Program-made: the position numbers and the translations under genes
Assembly (NCBI RefSeq): GCF_004341885.1
Contig: NZ_SLVX01000005.1
Span: forward strand, 248,001 to 312,000
Origin: Shinella granuli
GTDB taxonomy: Bacteria > Pseudomonadota > Alphaproteobacteria > Rhizobiales > Rhizobiaceae
Direction of reading: 5' to 3'
Length of the DNA: 64,000 nucleotides
The notes under the pieces: generated by a model
Told to the model about the DNA's origin: nothing
The model's input: only the letters and a program-made list of their open reading frames with translations
Database searches by the model: none
Shown: in pieces, positions 48,294-57,750 of the stretch
How the letters are laid out: the number at the start of each line of letters is the position of its first letter
Position numbering within the stretch: position 1 is the first letter of the stretch

Positions 48294-49121
48294 TTAGATG
48301 CGTCCCTTCCAGGGGATCAGCGTCTTTTCGAGGTAGCGGATCAGGAGATCAAAGGCGAAGGCGAAGAGGCCGATGATGAAGATGCCCATGATCACCGTAT
48401 CGCTTTCGAGGTTTTCGGCGGCGTTCAGCACCATGAAGCCGAGGCCGCGGTTGGCGGCGACCATTTCGGCTGCCACCAGCGTCGTCCAGCCGACGCCGAT
48501 GCCGATGCGCATGCCGGTGAAGATCTCCGGCAGGGCCGCCTTCATGATCACCTGGCCGATGACCTGGCCGCGGGTGGCGCCCATCGCATAGGCGGCGTGG
48601 ATCTGCTCCGTCGAGACCGAGCGCACTCCGGCCCTCGCGGCGATCGCCATCGGCGCGAAGATCGCCAGATAGATCAGGAACACCTTCGGGAACTCGCCGA
48701 TGCCGAGCCAGATGATGACGAGCGGCAGGTAGGCGAGCGGCGGCAGCGGGCGGTAGAACTCGATGATGGGATCGAAGAGGCCGCGCACGAAGCGGTTGAC
48801 GCCCATCAGGATGCCGATCGGCACCGCCGTGACGAGGGCCAGCAGGAAGGCGCCGAAGACGCGGCCGATGCTGGCCATCGTGTGCTGCATCAGCGTGGAG
48901 TTCGAGACCCCTTCCGTCATCGCCAGCCAGAACTTCTCCCAGACCGAGAGCGGCGAGGGCAGGAAGAGCGGCTTGACCCAGCCGGATTCCGTCACGAGGA
49001 ACCACAGTGCGACGAGCACGGTCGCCGTCACGAGGCTGATCAGGCCGCTGCTGCCGTCACCGGGAGCCCCGAAGATCTTGCCGGCCTTGGCGGGCTTGGC
49101 GCGTGTCACTCTGTCAAGCAT
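48294..49121 (-). CDS. tauC: Taurine ABC transporter permease
   Basis: 275 residues with six membrane helices, for example ISLVTATVLVALWFLVTES and FGAFLLALVTAVPIGILMGV, and the SsuC/TauC EAA-type loop AAYAMGATRGQVIGQVIMKAALPEIFTGMRIGIGVGW in consecutive parts. The start MLDRVTRAKPA at 49121 follows GGAGGTGG and overlaps the end of tauB by 8 bases. Third gene of tauABC, forming the inner-membrane channel. Confidence 0.92.
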   Translation of the reverse strand: MLDRVTRAKPAKAGKIFGAPGDGSSGLISLVTATVLVALWFLVTESGWVKPLFLPSPLSVWEKFWLAMTEGVSNSTLMQHTMASIGRVFGAFLLALVTAVPIGILMGVNRFVRGLFDPIIEFYRPLPPLAYLPLVIIWLGIGEFPKVFLIYLAIFAPMAIAARAGVRSVSTEQIHAAYAMGATRGQVIGQVIMKAALPEIFTGMRIGIGVGWTTLVAAEMVAANRGLGFMVLNAAENLESDTVIMGIFIIGLFAFAFDLLIRYLEKTLIPWKGRI

Positions 49122-49926
49122 GGGCCACCTCCGGGTTGCCGGACGCACGTTCGTCGCCGTAGATGATGCCGAGCACTTCCTCGCGCATGCGGATGAATTC
49201 CGGGCTCGACTTGATCGCGCGGGCATTGCCTTCGGCAAGGAAGCGGCGGTTGAAGTCGAGGTCGTAGGTATGGGTGATACGGCCGGGGCGCGGCGACATG
49301 ACGATCAGCCGCGAGCCGAGGAACAGCGCCTCCTCGACGCTGTGCGTGATGAAGAAGAACATCTTGTTGGTGAGCTGCCAGACTTCCAGAAGGAGCTCCT
49401 GGATGGTTTCGCGCGTCAGCGCGTCGAGCGCCGCCATCGGCTCATCCATCAGGAGCATGGCGGGGTCGCAGGTCAGCGCCCGCGCGATGCCGACGCGCTG
49501 CTGCATGCCGCCCGAAAGGTGGTAGATCATGTGGCGGTGGAAATCCTGCAGGCCGACGAGGGCGAGGTTCTTCGTGGCGATCTCCCGCCGCGTCGCCTTG
49601 TCGACGCCGCGCAGCTTGAGGCCGAATTCGGTGTTCTCGATGACGTTGAGCCAGGGCAGGAGCGCATGCTTCTGGAAGACCACGCCGCGCTCGGCGCCCG
49701 GCCCGTTGACCCGGTGGTTGCCGAGCGAGATATCGCCTTCCGAGGGGGCCATGAAGCCCGCCATCAGGTTGAGCAGCGTGGTCTTCCCGCAGCCCGAAGC
49801 GCCGAGCGCGACGACGAAATCACCGCTCTTGATGGTAAGGTTGACGCCTTTCAGGGCGATCACCGCCTGGTCCGAATACAAGCCCGGATAGGTCAGACTG
49901 ATGTTCCTGACGCTGAGTGTTTCCAT
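49114..49926 (-). CDS. tauB: Taurine ABC transporter ATP-binding protein
   Basis: 270 residues. Walker A ALGASGCGKTTLL, Q-loop FQKHALLPWLNV, signature LSGGMQQRVGIARAL, Walker B LLMDEPMAALD and switch histidine FITHSVEEALFL, all typical of the nitrate/sulfonate/taurine ATPases. It overlaps tauC by 8 bases and follows tauA by 84 bases. It powers uptake with TauA and TauC. Confidence 0.95.
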   Translation of the reverse strand: METLSVRNISLTYPGLYSDQAVIALKGVNLTIKSGDFVVALGASGCGKTTLLNLMAGFMAPSEGDISLGNHRVNGPGAERGVVFQKHALLPWLNVIENTEFGLKLRGVDKATRREIATKNLALVGLQDFHRHMIYHLSGGMQQRVGIARALTCDPAMLLMDEPMAALDALTRETIQELLLEVWQLTNKMFFFITHSVEEALFLGSRLIVMSPRPGRITHTYDLDFNRRFLAEGNARAIKSSPEFIRMREEVLGIIYGDERASGNPEVAHA

Positions 49927-50010
49927 GAGAAATGCCTCCCTGCACCTCGGTCACGGGTCTGGTGGACGCACCGGCCGCGAAAGGCGGCCGGTGCAAGCAG
50001 CAACAATATG

Positions 50011-51030
50011 CTATTTCGCAGCCGCCTCGGCGAAGCTCGCATTCACGAAGGGCGCATAGTCGTCCAGCGACTTGCCGATCTGCTTCTGCTCGACGAGGAA
50101 TTTCGCGCTCTCGGTAAGCGCACGGGTCGCCCCGCCGCCGAGCCATGTATCGGAGGCCTGCTCGTCCGCGTTCGGGAAGGAGAGCAGTTCCAGCGCCTCC
50201 ACCGTGCTCGGGCCGTCGCCGCCGATGAGCTTGACGATACCCTGCACCTCGGGCGAATCCACCGTCCAGGCGGCCTTGTTGGCATTGTAGTCGGCGTAGG
50301 ATTCGGCGAGAACCCTGGTGAAGGCCTCCATCAGCTTGGGGTTCTCCGCGGCCCAGGCCGTGTCGACCACCAGCCCGTCGAAGGTCGGCACGCTGGCGGC
50401 GCCGATGACCTCGGAATCGGAGATCACCTTGCCGGTCTTCAGGATTTCCGACAGGGCCGGCGGCCAGACATAGGCGGCGTCGATATCGCCGCGCTGCCAG
50501 GCCGCGACGATCTGCGGCGGCTTCAGGTTGAGGATCTCCACCTCACGCGGATCGATGTTCCACACCTTGTTCATGCCAACGAGCAGGTGGAAATGCGAGG
50601 TCGAGACGAAGGGCACGGCGACCTTCTTGCCCTTGAGGTCCGCCGGTGTCTCGATGCCCGAGCCGTCACGGGCGACCAGCGCCTCGGACTTGCCGATATT
50701 GTCGAGGATCCAGAACAGTTGCAGCTCGACGCCGCGGGTCGCGGCGGCCGCCGTGCCGGTCGAGCCGATCACGCCGATCGGCACGTCGCCCGAGGCGAGC
50801 GCCGTCGTGATGTCGCCGGCCGAACTGAACTGGCGCCAGTCGATCGTATAACCGGCCTCCTTGGCGGCCGCGTCGAAGCGGCCATCGGCGATGGCGGCGA
50901 CGAACGGGCCGACGATCTGCTGATAGCCGACGACCAGGCTGGTTTGTGCGTAAGCGGCGCCTGACGCAAGAAGGCCTGCCAGAAGGCCGGCAGTCGTGGC
51001 CAGGCGATTGAAATTCTTGAAAAGCATCAT
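50011..51030 (-). CDS. tauA: Taurine periplasmic binding protein
   Basis: 339 residues. Signal peptide MMLFKNFNRLATTAGLLAGLLASGAAYA, then the TauA-type pattern VVGYQQIVGPFVAAIADGRFD, ASGDVPIGVIGSTGTAAA and GKKVAVPFVSTSHFHLLVGMNKV. The start at 51030 has GAGGAGAACG directly before it; an in-frame ATG four codons earlier lies inside that ribosome site. First gene of the tau operon, divergent from the MocR regulator at 51168. Confidence 0.95.
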   Translation of the reverse strand: MMLFKNFNRLATTAGLLAGLLASGAAYAQTSLVVGYQQIVGPFVAAIADGRFDAAAKEAGYTIDWRQFSSAGDITTALASGDVPIGVIGSTGTAAAATRGVELQLFWILDNIGKSEALVARDGSGIETPADLKGKKVAVPFVSTSHFHLLVGMNKVWNIDPREVEILNLKPPQIVAAWQRGDIDAAYVWPPALSEILKTGKVISDSEVIGAASVPTFDGLVVDTAWAAENPKLMEAFTRVLAESYADYNANKAAWTVDSPEVQGIVKLIGGDGPSTVEALELLSFPNADEQASDTWLGGGATRALTESAKFLVEQKQIGKSLDDYAPFVNASFAEAAAK

Positions 51031-51110
51031 CGTTCTCCTCATCGATTGGTGCTTGAGCCGGTTGCCCCGGTCTTCTTGACAAAAGTGATAAATGCGGTGC
51101 CCCGCTTGCG

Positions 51111-51142
51111 TTATATCCAGTTTGGAAGTTGAATAAATCCAG
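51111..51142. promoter_or_regulatory. Two direct CTGGAT repeats, TauR-type binding sites
   Basis: On the minus strand CTGGATATAA (51111-51120) and CTGGATTTAT (51133-51142) lie 22 bp apart start to start, two helical turns, in the gap between tauA and tauR. Rhodobacter TauR is reported to bind direct repeats of a CTGGAC-type ten-base sequence, which these resemble. Confidence 0.65.
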
Positions 51143-51167
51143 ATTGCGATCACGCGGCCGGAAATCC

Positions 51168-52646
51168 ATGCGCACCAATGTTTCCGAGACCATCTTCTTC
51201 ATCGACCGGGAGAGCGGGCTGGGTTTGCAGGCCCAGTTGCGCGAGACCGTGGTCTCGGCCGTGCTTGCGGGGCGCGTGCAGCCCGGCGCGCACCTGCCCT
51301 CGACGCGCAAGCTCTCGGAATACCTCAATATTTCCCGCATCACGGTGACGCTCGCCTATCAGGAGCTGGTGTCCCAGGGCTATGTGGAGGCGGCCAACCG
51401 CAGCTCCTACCGCATCGCCGGCAATCCGCCCGGCCGGGGCGTGGAAGGCGACCGGCCCGCCGCCGGCGCCACCCCGGTCGACTGGACCGGCAAGATGAAG
51501 ATGCGCTTCGAGGTCGTGCGCCAGATTCCAAAACCGCTCGACTGGCGGCGCTATCCCTATCCGTTCCTCTATGGCCAGATGGACCCCTCGCTGTTCGACC
51601 TCAACGCCTGGCGCGACTGTGCCCGCCGGGCCCTGGCGCGGGAGGATTTCATCCTGATGGCGAGCGACTTCGCTGCCGCCGACGACGTCAGGCTCGTCAA
51701 CTACATCTGTTCGCGTACCCTGCCCCGGCGCGGCATCCATGCGAACCCGGACGAGGTGCTCATCACGGTCGGCGCGCAGAATGCGCTGTGGATCGTCACG
51801 CGGCTCATCCTGGAAAAGGGCTCCAGCGCGGTCTGCGAGAACCCCTGCCACCCGGATATCAGCGCCTCGCTGCTGCTCAGCGGCGCGAAGGTCACGACCG
51901 TCGACGTCGATGGCGAGGGATTGCCGCCCGACGGCCTGCCCGACGATACCGATGCGGTCTTCGTCACGCCCAGCCATCACTCACCGACGGGCGCGACCAT
52001 GCCGATCGACCGGCGCACGCGGCTGTTGCAGGCCGCCGCGGAGAAGGATTTCGTCATCGTCGAGGACGACTACGAATTCGAGATCAGCTATCTCGCACCG
52101 CCTTCCCCGGCGCTGAAGGCCTTCGATTCCACCGGGCGCGTGCTCTATATCGGCAGCTTCTCGAAATCGCTATTTCCCGGCCTTCGCCTCGGCTACCTCG
52201 TCGCCCCCGCGCCCTTCATCCGCGAGGCGCGCGCGCTGCGTTCACTGATGCTGCGCCACCCGCCCGGCCACCTGCAGCGCACCGCCGCCTATTTCCTGGC
52301 GCTCGGCCATTATGACGTGGTGCTGCACCGCATGCGCACGGAGTATCACAAGCGCCACGTCCTCATGGCCGAGGCCCTGCAGCACGAGGGGCTGACGGTC
52401 GCCGGCTCCTCCGCCTTCGGCGGCACGTCCTTCTGGATGGAGGGGCCGCAGGGGCTTGATGCCGACAGGCTGGTCACCGAGCTTCGCCAGGACGGCGTGC
52501 TCGTGGAATCCGGCTCGCCCTTCTTCCCGAGGAACGATGAGCCGTGCCGCTATTTCCGCATGGGCTATTCCTCGATCCCGCGCACCAACATCGTCGAGGG
52601 CGTTTCACGCGTCAGGGCGGGTATCGATCGTCTCATGGACGCGTGA
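51168..52646 (+). CDS. tauR: MocR-type (GntR/aminotransferase) regulator of taurine genes
   Basis: 492 residues. A GntR winged helix at about 18-75 (LPSTRKLSEYLNISRITVTLAYQELVSQGYVEAANRSSYRI in parts) is followed by an aminotransferase-like domain. The PLP lysine stands in YIGSFSKSLFPGLRLGYLV, with VIVEDDYEFEISY carrying the aspartate for PLP. MocR regulators of this kind sense taurine or a PLP adduct and activate tauABC. The ATG at 51168 follows CGGAAATCC; a TTG further up at 51129 would cover the binding repeats and is less likely. Divergent from tauA. Confidence 0.9.
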   Translation: MRTNVSETIFFIDRESGLGLQAQLRETVVSAVLAGRVQPGAHLPSTRKLSEYLNISRITVTLAYQELVSQGYVEAANRSSYRIAGNPPGRGVEGDRPAAGATPVDWTGKMKMRFEVVRQIPKPLDWRRYPYPFLYGQMDPSLFDLNAWRDCARRALAREDFILMASDFAAADDVRLVNYICSRTLPRRGIHANPDEVLITVGAQNALWIVTRLILEKGSSAVCENPCHPDISASLLLSGAKVTTVDVDGEGLPPDGLPDDTDAVFVTPSHHSPTGATMPIDRRTRLLQAAAEKDFVIVEDDYEFEISYLAPPSPALKAFDSTGRVLYIGSFSKSLFPGLRLGYLVAPAPFIREARALRSLMLRHPPGHLQRTAAYFLALGHYDVVLHRMRTEYHKRHVLMAEALQHEGLTVAGSSAFGGTSFWMEGPQGLDADRLVTELRQDGVLVESGSPFFPRNDEPCRYFRMGYSSIPRTNIVEGVSRVRAGIDRLMDA

Positions 52647-52694
52647 TCCGCCCCGCCTTTGCCGGAAGGCGCCGGCCGGTCTGCCCGCCATGCC

Positions 52695-54137
52695 TCAATC
52701 GAGCACGTCGAGATCCCGGCTGTGCCGCCAGAACATGCGCGGTGTTTCCAGCGCATGACGCAAACCCAGCCGGTCGATCATGCGTTCGGCCTCGCGCTGT
52801 GCCGCGTCGAGCACGGCATCCTGATCGACATGGACGGGCGTACGGTCGCGCAGCAGCACCCTGCCGCCGACGAGGACGGTGTGCACGTCATTGCCATTGG
52901 CGAAACAGGTGACGCGGAATTCCGGCATATGGGCGGGGTAGAGGTGCGGGCGGCGCAGGTCGACGAGGATGACATCGGCCTTCTTGCCCGGCTCCAGCGA
53001 GCCGATCTCCGTGTCGAGGCCGAGCACGCGGGCCGCGTCGATGGTGCACATTTCCAGCGCCTTGCCCGGCGGCAGCCAGCTCGGATCGTGAAAATGGGTG
53101 CGGTGGTAGTGCATGCATTGCTGCATGTGGCGGAACATGTCGGCCGAGCGGTCCGGCGCCGTGGCGTCCGAACCGATGGCGACGGTGACGCCGGCATCCA
53201 GCAGTTCCGGCACCGGGCAACGCGCCAGGATGGCAGCGACGGCGCTCGGATTGTGCACGATGGTCGTACCGGTCTCGGCGCAGATCGCGATCTCCCCCGC
53301 ATCGAGGCCCGTGGCGTGCGACAACAGCGTCCTCGGGCCGAGAAGGCCGATCTCATGGGCGATGCGCACGCTGCCGCTGGTGTGGCCGTCCTGGGTGAAG
53401 ACGAGGCCGCGCTCCTCGGCATAGCGCTTGACGGTGCGCGACTGGGCGACGGCGTCCTGTGCCCCGGCAGCCTCCCGATACCCCTGATGCAGCGTCGGCG
53501 TCAGCAAGGCGAGGTGCAGGCGGCCGCCATTGCTGCCGTGCCAACGGTCGATGAGCGCCTTGCAGGTGGAAAACTGCTGGTCGAAGGAAACGGGGTAGTC
53601 GGTGCGCGTCTCGCCGTTCCAGCGGGCATAGGTCAAGGGATGGGGCGGGCGCGTCGTGCCCACGGCCACCACCGAGCGCGTGCCGATGCCGAGCACGCCT
53701 TCCATATGGGCATCGCCGTATTGCGGCTCGTCGGTGCGCATGACGGAATCACCGCCGCCGAGCAGCGAGACGCCGGTCGTGACGCCGAAGCGCAGGCGCT
53801 CCAGCGCGGCGAGTTGCGCTTCGGCATACCAGAAGTCCGGCGTCGAGCCGACGGTATAGGCGCCGCGGCAGGCCTGATACCACGGGTCGCTCCTGCCGCC
53901 GCCGAGCGTCTTGATCAGGCCGTGGCCGGCATGGGCGTGGGCGTCGACGAGGCCCGGCATGATCGCCATGCCGCGCGCATCGATGACCTCGCGGGCCGGA
54001 TGGGCGGCTTCCACCGCCTCCGTCGGGCCGACGGCGACGATGCGGTCGCCGACGATCGCCACCGCCCCGTCGGGGATGATCCGGCGATCCGGGTCGATGG
54101 CGATGACGACGCCGTTCTTGATGAGGATATCGGCCAT
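52695..54137 (-). CDS. ATZ/TRZ-type amidohydrolase (deaminase/chlorohydrolase-like), copy A
   Basis: 480 residues. Metal-site motifs: LVDAHAHAGH near residue 60, SHATGLDAGEI, VHNPSAVAAILARCP and AIGSDATAPDRSADM with the catalytic aspartate. C-terminal LGLDTEIGSLEPGKKADVILVDL is typical of the ATZ/TRZ and guanine deaminase-like clan. Where most ATZ/TRZ enzymes have His-x-x-x-Glu, this has QDGHTSGSVRIAHE. It is the last gene of the ABC operon starting at 59545, 22 bp after the ATPase gene. About half its motifs are word-for-word shared with the divergent gene at 59705, so the two are paralogues. Substrate unknown. Confidence 0.85.
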   Translation of the reverse strand: MADILIKNGVVIAIDPDRRIIPDGAVAIVGDRIVAVGPTEAVEAAHPAREVIDARGMAIMPGLVDAHAHAGHGLIKTLGGGRSDPWYQACRGAYTVGSTPDFWYAEAQLAALERLRFGVTTGVSLLGGGDSVMRTDEPQYGDAHMEGVLGIGTRSVVAVGTTRPPHPLTYARWNGETRTDYPVSFDQQFSTCKALIDRWHGSNGGRLHLALLTPTLHQGYREAAGAQDAVAQSRTVKRYAEERGLVFTQDGHTSGSVRIAHEIGLLGPRTLLSHATGLDAGEIAICAETGTTIVHNPSAVAAILARCPVPELLDAGVTVAIGSDATAPDRSADMFRHMQQCMHYHRTHFHDPSWLPPGKALEMCTIDAARVLGLDTEIGSLEPGKKADVILVDLRRPHLYPAHMPEFRVTCFANGNDVHTVLVGGRVLLRDRTPVHVDQDAVLDAAQREAERMIDRLGLRHALETPRMFWRHSRDLDVLD

Positions 54138-54159
54138 GGCTGGTCTCCTGTCCTTCAGA

Positions 54160-55887
54160 TCACTCCGCGGCCTGCCGCGAAAGGATGCGATCGAGCGAGG
54201 GCGCCAGGCGCAGCAGTTCCCTGGTGTAGTCGTGCTTCGGCGCGGTGAACAGCGTCTCGGTCTCCGCCAGCTCGACGATCTCGCCCGACTTCATCACCGC
54301 GATGCGGTCGCACATCTGGCGGATCACCGCGAGATCGTGGCTGATGAACAGCATGGAAAGGCCGGCAAGGTCGCGCAGGTCCTTCAGGAGGTTGAGGAGC
54401 TGCGCCTGGACGGAGACGTCGAGCGCGGAGGTCGGCTCGTCGCAGATGAGCAGCGACGGGCGCGGCCCGAGCGCGCGGGCAATGGCGATGCGCTGGCGCT
54501 GGCCACCGGAAAAGGCATGCGAGAAACGGCCGCCGGCGTCGGCGGGCAGCCCCACCGCTTCAAGCAGCGTCCTTGCGTCCTGCCGGGCCTCCTCGGCATT
54601 GGACGCGAGCTTGTAGAACAGGATCGGCTCGGCAATGGCGGAATTGATGCGCAGGCGCGGATTGAGTGCCGAATAGGGGTCCTGGAACACCATCTGCAGC
54701 GACTTGCGGACGGACTTTTCGCGTTTCGCGCCCAGCGCCGTGCCCTCGAAGTCTATGCTGCCGGCGCTTTGGGCGACGAGCCCGGCAATGGTGTTGGCGA
54801 CGGTGGTCTTGCCGCAGCCGGATTCGCCGACGAGCCCGAAGATCTCGCCGCGACGGACATCGAAGGAAACGCCCTTCACCGCCTTGAAGACACTCGCCTT
54901 GCGCCCGGGGATCAGCGAACGGCCGCCATATTCCACCGCAAGGTCGCGCACGGACAGCACCACGTCATCGCGGCTGCCCGTCCCGCTCCCCGTGCTCTTG
55001 CTGCGCACGGCAGCGCGGGCATCGAGCGTCACCTGCGTTTCCTCGCTCGGCACCGGCAGACGGTCGAGCCGGACTTCGATCGGCGGTACGGCAGCGATCA
55101 GCGTGCGGGCATAGGGCGCCTTCGGCGCGGTCAGCACCGCACGCGCCGAGCCGCTTTCCACGACAGCGCCGTTCTGCATGATGGTGACGCGGTCGGCGAT
55201 CTCGGCGACGACGCCCATATTGTGCGTGACGAGCAGCACGCCGACGCCGCGCTGGTCCGCGAGGTCGCGGATCAGTTTCAGGATCTGCGCCTGCACGGAC
55301 ACGTCGAGCGCGGTCGTCGGCTCGTCGGCGACGATGAGCTGAGGGCCGCAGGCAAGCGCCGTGGCGATGACCACGCGCTGGCGCTGGCCGCCGGAAAGCT
55401 GGTGCGGATAGGAGCCGAGCCGGCGTTCGGGCTCGGGAATGCCGACCGCCTTCATCAGGTCCAGCGCACGGGCCTTCGCCTCGGCGCGGGAAAGCTTCAG
55501 ATGCGTCAGCATGCCCTCGCAAAGCTGGCTTTCCACGGTGAAGAGCGGATTGAGGCTCGTCATCGGATCCTGGAAGATCGCGCCGACATCGCGGCCGGGC
55601 ACGATGCCCTCGGTGCGGCCGGTGCGCAGGTCGATCGGCTTGCCGGCGATGGCGATGGAGCCGGAAACGATCTTGCCCGGCGCCTGCAGGAGGCCCATCA
55701 GCGCATTGCCGACGGTGGTTTTGCCCGCGCCGGATTCGCCGACGAGGGCATGGATCTCGCCGGGGCGGATGAGGAGGTCGATGTCCTTGACGGCGACGAG
55801 CGTGTCGCCATTGGCCAGCGGATATTCGACGCGCAGCTTGCGGATGTCGAGGACGGGGGTTTTCGCGGCAAGTGTCTCGTTGGGCAT
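54160..55887 (-). CDS. Peptide-type ABC transporter, two ATP-binding domains in one chain (GsiA/YejF-like), operon 3
   Basis: 575 residues, a fusion of DppD- and DppF-like ATPases. First domain: Walker A GESGAGKTT, signature LSGGQRQRVVIATAL, Walker B LIVADEPTTALD. Second domain from about 310: Walker A GESGCGKTT, Q-loop VFQDPYSALNPR, signature FSGGQRQRIAIARAL, Walker B LLICDEPTSALD. About 45 linker residues join them. The fused form contrasts with the separate ATPases of the other two peptide-type operons in this window, so the three transporters are not recent copies of each other. Confidence 0.93.
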   Translation of the reverse strand: MPNETLAAKTPVLDIRKLRVEYPLANGDTLVAVKDIDLLIRPGEIHALVGESGAGKTTVGNALMGLLQAPGKIVSGSIAIAGKPIDLRTGRTEGIVPGRDVGAIFQDPMTSLNPLFTVESQLCEGMLTHLKLSRAEAKARALDLMKAVGIPEPERRLGSYPHQLSGGQRQRVVIATALACGPQLIVADEPTTALDVSVQAQILKLIRDLADQRGVGVLLVTHNMGVVAEIADRVTIMQNGAVVESGSARAVLTAPKAPYARTLIAAVPPIEVRLDRLPVPSEETQVTLDARAAVRSKSTGSGTGSRDDVVLSVRDLAVEYGGRSLIPGRKASVFKAVKGVSFDVRRGEIFGLVGESGCGKTTVANTIAGLVAQSAGSIDFEGTALGAKREKSVRKSLQMVFQDPYSALNPRLRINSAIAEPILFYKLASNAEEARQDARTLLEAVGLPADAGGRFSHAFSGGQRQRIAIARALGPRPSLLICDEPTSALDVSVQAQLLNLLKDLRDLAGLSMLFISHDLAVIRQMCDRIAVMKSGEIVELAETETLFTAPKHDYTRELLRLAPSLDRILSRQAAE

Positions 55888-55888
55888 C

Positions 55889-56785
55889 TCAGCGGGCCAT
55901 CAGTTTCGGGTTGAAGCGGTCGCGCAGATAGTCGCCGATCACGTTGACGGCGAGCACGAGGATGACGAGAACCGCCGCCGGCATCACGGCGATCCACCAG
56001 AGGCCGGAGAACAGGAACTGGTTGCCGATGCGGATCAGCGTGCCGAGCGAGGGATAGGTCGGCGGCATGCCGGCGCCGAGGAAGGAGAGCGTCGCCTCCG
56101 TCAGGATCGCCCCGGCAAGGTTGATCGTGGCGATGACCATGACCGAGCTCATGACGTTCGGCAGGATGTGCCGGCCCATGATGCGGCCGGCGGGCAGGCC
56201 GATGACCTTGGCGGCACGCACGTAATCGCGGGCGACTTCCACCATGGTGGAGGCGCGCACCGTGCGGGCATATTGCACCCATTCGTTGACGGCGATCGAG
56301 AAGATCAGCACCAGCGGCGCCCACGCGAGCATCGTGTCGGCGCTGAGCTGGGCGCGGGCAATGCCGCTGATGAGCAGCGCGACGAGGATGGTCGGGAAAC
56401 TCACCAGCACGTCGGCGATGCGCATGACGATGCCGTCCACCAGGCCGCCGAAGAAGCCGGCGACGAGGCCGAGCACCACACCGAGCGCGGCGGCGAACAG
56501 CACCGCACCGAGGCCGATGACGACCGAGATGCGCAGCCCGAACAGGATGACCGAGACGAGGTCGCGGCCCTGGTTGTCGGTCCCCAGCAGGAAGCGCGGG
56601 TCGCCGCCGTCCATGAAGGCGGGCGGGATCTCCATGTCGATCAGCGAATAGGAGGAGACATCGCGCGGATCCATCGGCGCGATCAGCGGGGCGAAGAGGA
56701 CGAGCACCAGCATGACGGCAAGCACCAGGCCGGCGATCATCACGGAAACCGGCGGCAGCCGGCGCATCAGGGTTTGCGTGGCCAT
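55889..56785 (-). CDS. Peptide-type ABC transporter permease (DppC type), operon 3
   Basis: 298 residues with six membrane segments. OppC signatures: RFLLGTDNQGRDLVSVILFGLR and the EAA-like loop RTVRASTMVEVARDYVRAAKVIGLPAG in consecutive parts. ATG at 56785 shares its first base with the preceding TAA (TAATG). One base separates its end from the ATPase start, so it is translationally coupled. Confidence 0.9.
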   Translation of the reverse strand: MATQTLMRRLPPVSVMIAGLVLAVMLVLVLFAPLIAPMDPRDVSSYSLIDMEIPPAFMDGGDPRFLLGTDNQGRDLVSVILFGLRISVVIGLGAVLFAAALGVVLGLVAGFFGGLVDGIVMRIADVLVSFPTILVALLISGIARAQLSADTMLAWAPLVLIFSIAVNEWVQYARTVRASTMVEVARDYVRAAKVIGLPAGRIMGRHILPNVMSSVMVIATINLAGAILTEATLSFLGAGMPPTYPSLGTLIRIGNQFLFSGLWWIAVMPAAVLVILVLAVNVIGDYLRDRFNPKLMAR

Positions 56786-57750
56786 TATCGTGTCCTCAGG
56801 CGCGGATCGATGAAGGTGTAGAGAATGTCGACCGCCATGTTGATCATGACGAAGAGGAAGCCGACGAAGAGCAGGTAGGCGGCAAGGACCGGCACATCGG
56901 GATAACCGACGGCATTCGTGAAGAGCAGGCCCATGCCCGGCCACTGGAACACCGTCTCGGTGACGATGGCAAAGGCGATGAGCTGGCCGATCTGCAGGCC
57001 CGTCACGGTGACAACAGGCATCAGCGCGTTGCGCAGCGCCAGGCGTCCGTAGATATGGGCGCGCGGCAGGCCGCGGGCGAAGGCGAAACGGATATAGTCG
57101 GACGATAGGACGTCGATCATCTCCGACCGCACCAGCCGCATGATCAGCGTGAGCTGGAAGAGCGCCAGCGTGATCGACGGCAGGATCAAGGATTTCAATC
57201 CGGAAAGGCTGAGGAACCCCGTCTGCCAGAAGCCGAGATCGACGAGATCGCCGCGGCCGGAGGATGGCAGCCAGCGCAGGTTGACGGCGAAGACCAGGAT
57301 CAGCAGCAGGCCGGTGACGAAGGTGGGCATGGAAATGCCGACCAGCGTCGTCGCCTGGGTGAGCCGGGAGAACACGGAATTCGGCTTCAGCGCGCAGAGC
57401 ACGCCGAGCGGAATGCCGACGGCGAGCGCGAGGACGGTCGCGACGATCACCAGTTCCAGCGTCGCCGGCAGGCGGCTCATCAGAAGGCTCACCACGGGTT
57501 GCTGGTAGCGGAAACTCGTGCCGAGATCGCCGGTCAGCACCTGGCCGACGAAATCGACGAACTGCGTGAGGATCGGCTTGTCGAGGCCGAGCGCCATGCG
57601 CAGCGCCTCCTTCTCCGCCTGGGTCGCGCCTTCGCGCACCATGGCGGCGACGGGATCGCCGACGAAGCGGAACATGACGAAGGCGATGGCAGTGACGGCG
57701 ACCATTACCAGGATCGCCTGGAAGAGCCGCACCGAAAGAAGTCTGAGCAT
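56785..57750 (-). CDS. Peptide-type ABC transporter permease (DppB type), operon 3
   Basis: 321 residues. First membrane helix FQAILVMVAVTAIAFVMF, periplasmic region with PILTQFVDFVGQVLTGDLGTSF, EAA-like loop RLVRSEMIDVLSSDYIRFAFARG. The start MLRLLSVRLF at 57750 has AAGGAT 7 bases upstream; ATG at 57759 and TTG at 57780 are poorer options. It follows the binding protein gene by 220 bp. Confidence 0.9.
   Translation of the reverse strand: MLRLLSVRLFQAILVMVAVTAIAFVMFRFVGDPVAAMVREGATQAEKEALRMALGLDKPILTQFVDFVGQVLTGDLGTSFRYQQPVVSLLMSRLPATLELVIVATVLALAVGIPLGVLCALKPNSVFSRLTQATTLVGISMPTFVTGLLLILVFAVNLRWLPSSGRGDLVDLGFWQTGFLSLSGLKSLILPSITLALFQLTLIMRLVRSEMIDVLSSDYIRFAFARGLPRAHIYGRLALRNALMPVVTVTGLQIGQLIAFAIVTETVFQWPGMGLLFTNAVGYPDVPVLAAYLLFVGFLFVMINMAVDILYTFIDPRLRTR

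Noticed and set aside
51071-51092. AGTGATAAATG near tauA, similar to part of the GntR motif at 35254
   Set aside because: Only a partial match (GTGATAAATG) without the ATATCATACA half, and the tau genes have their own regulator.
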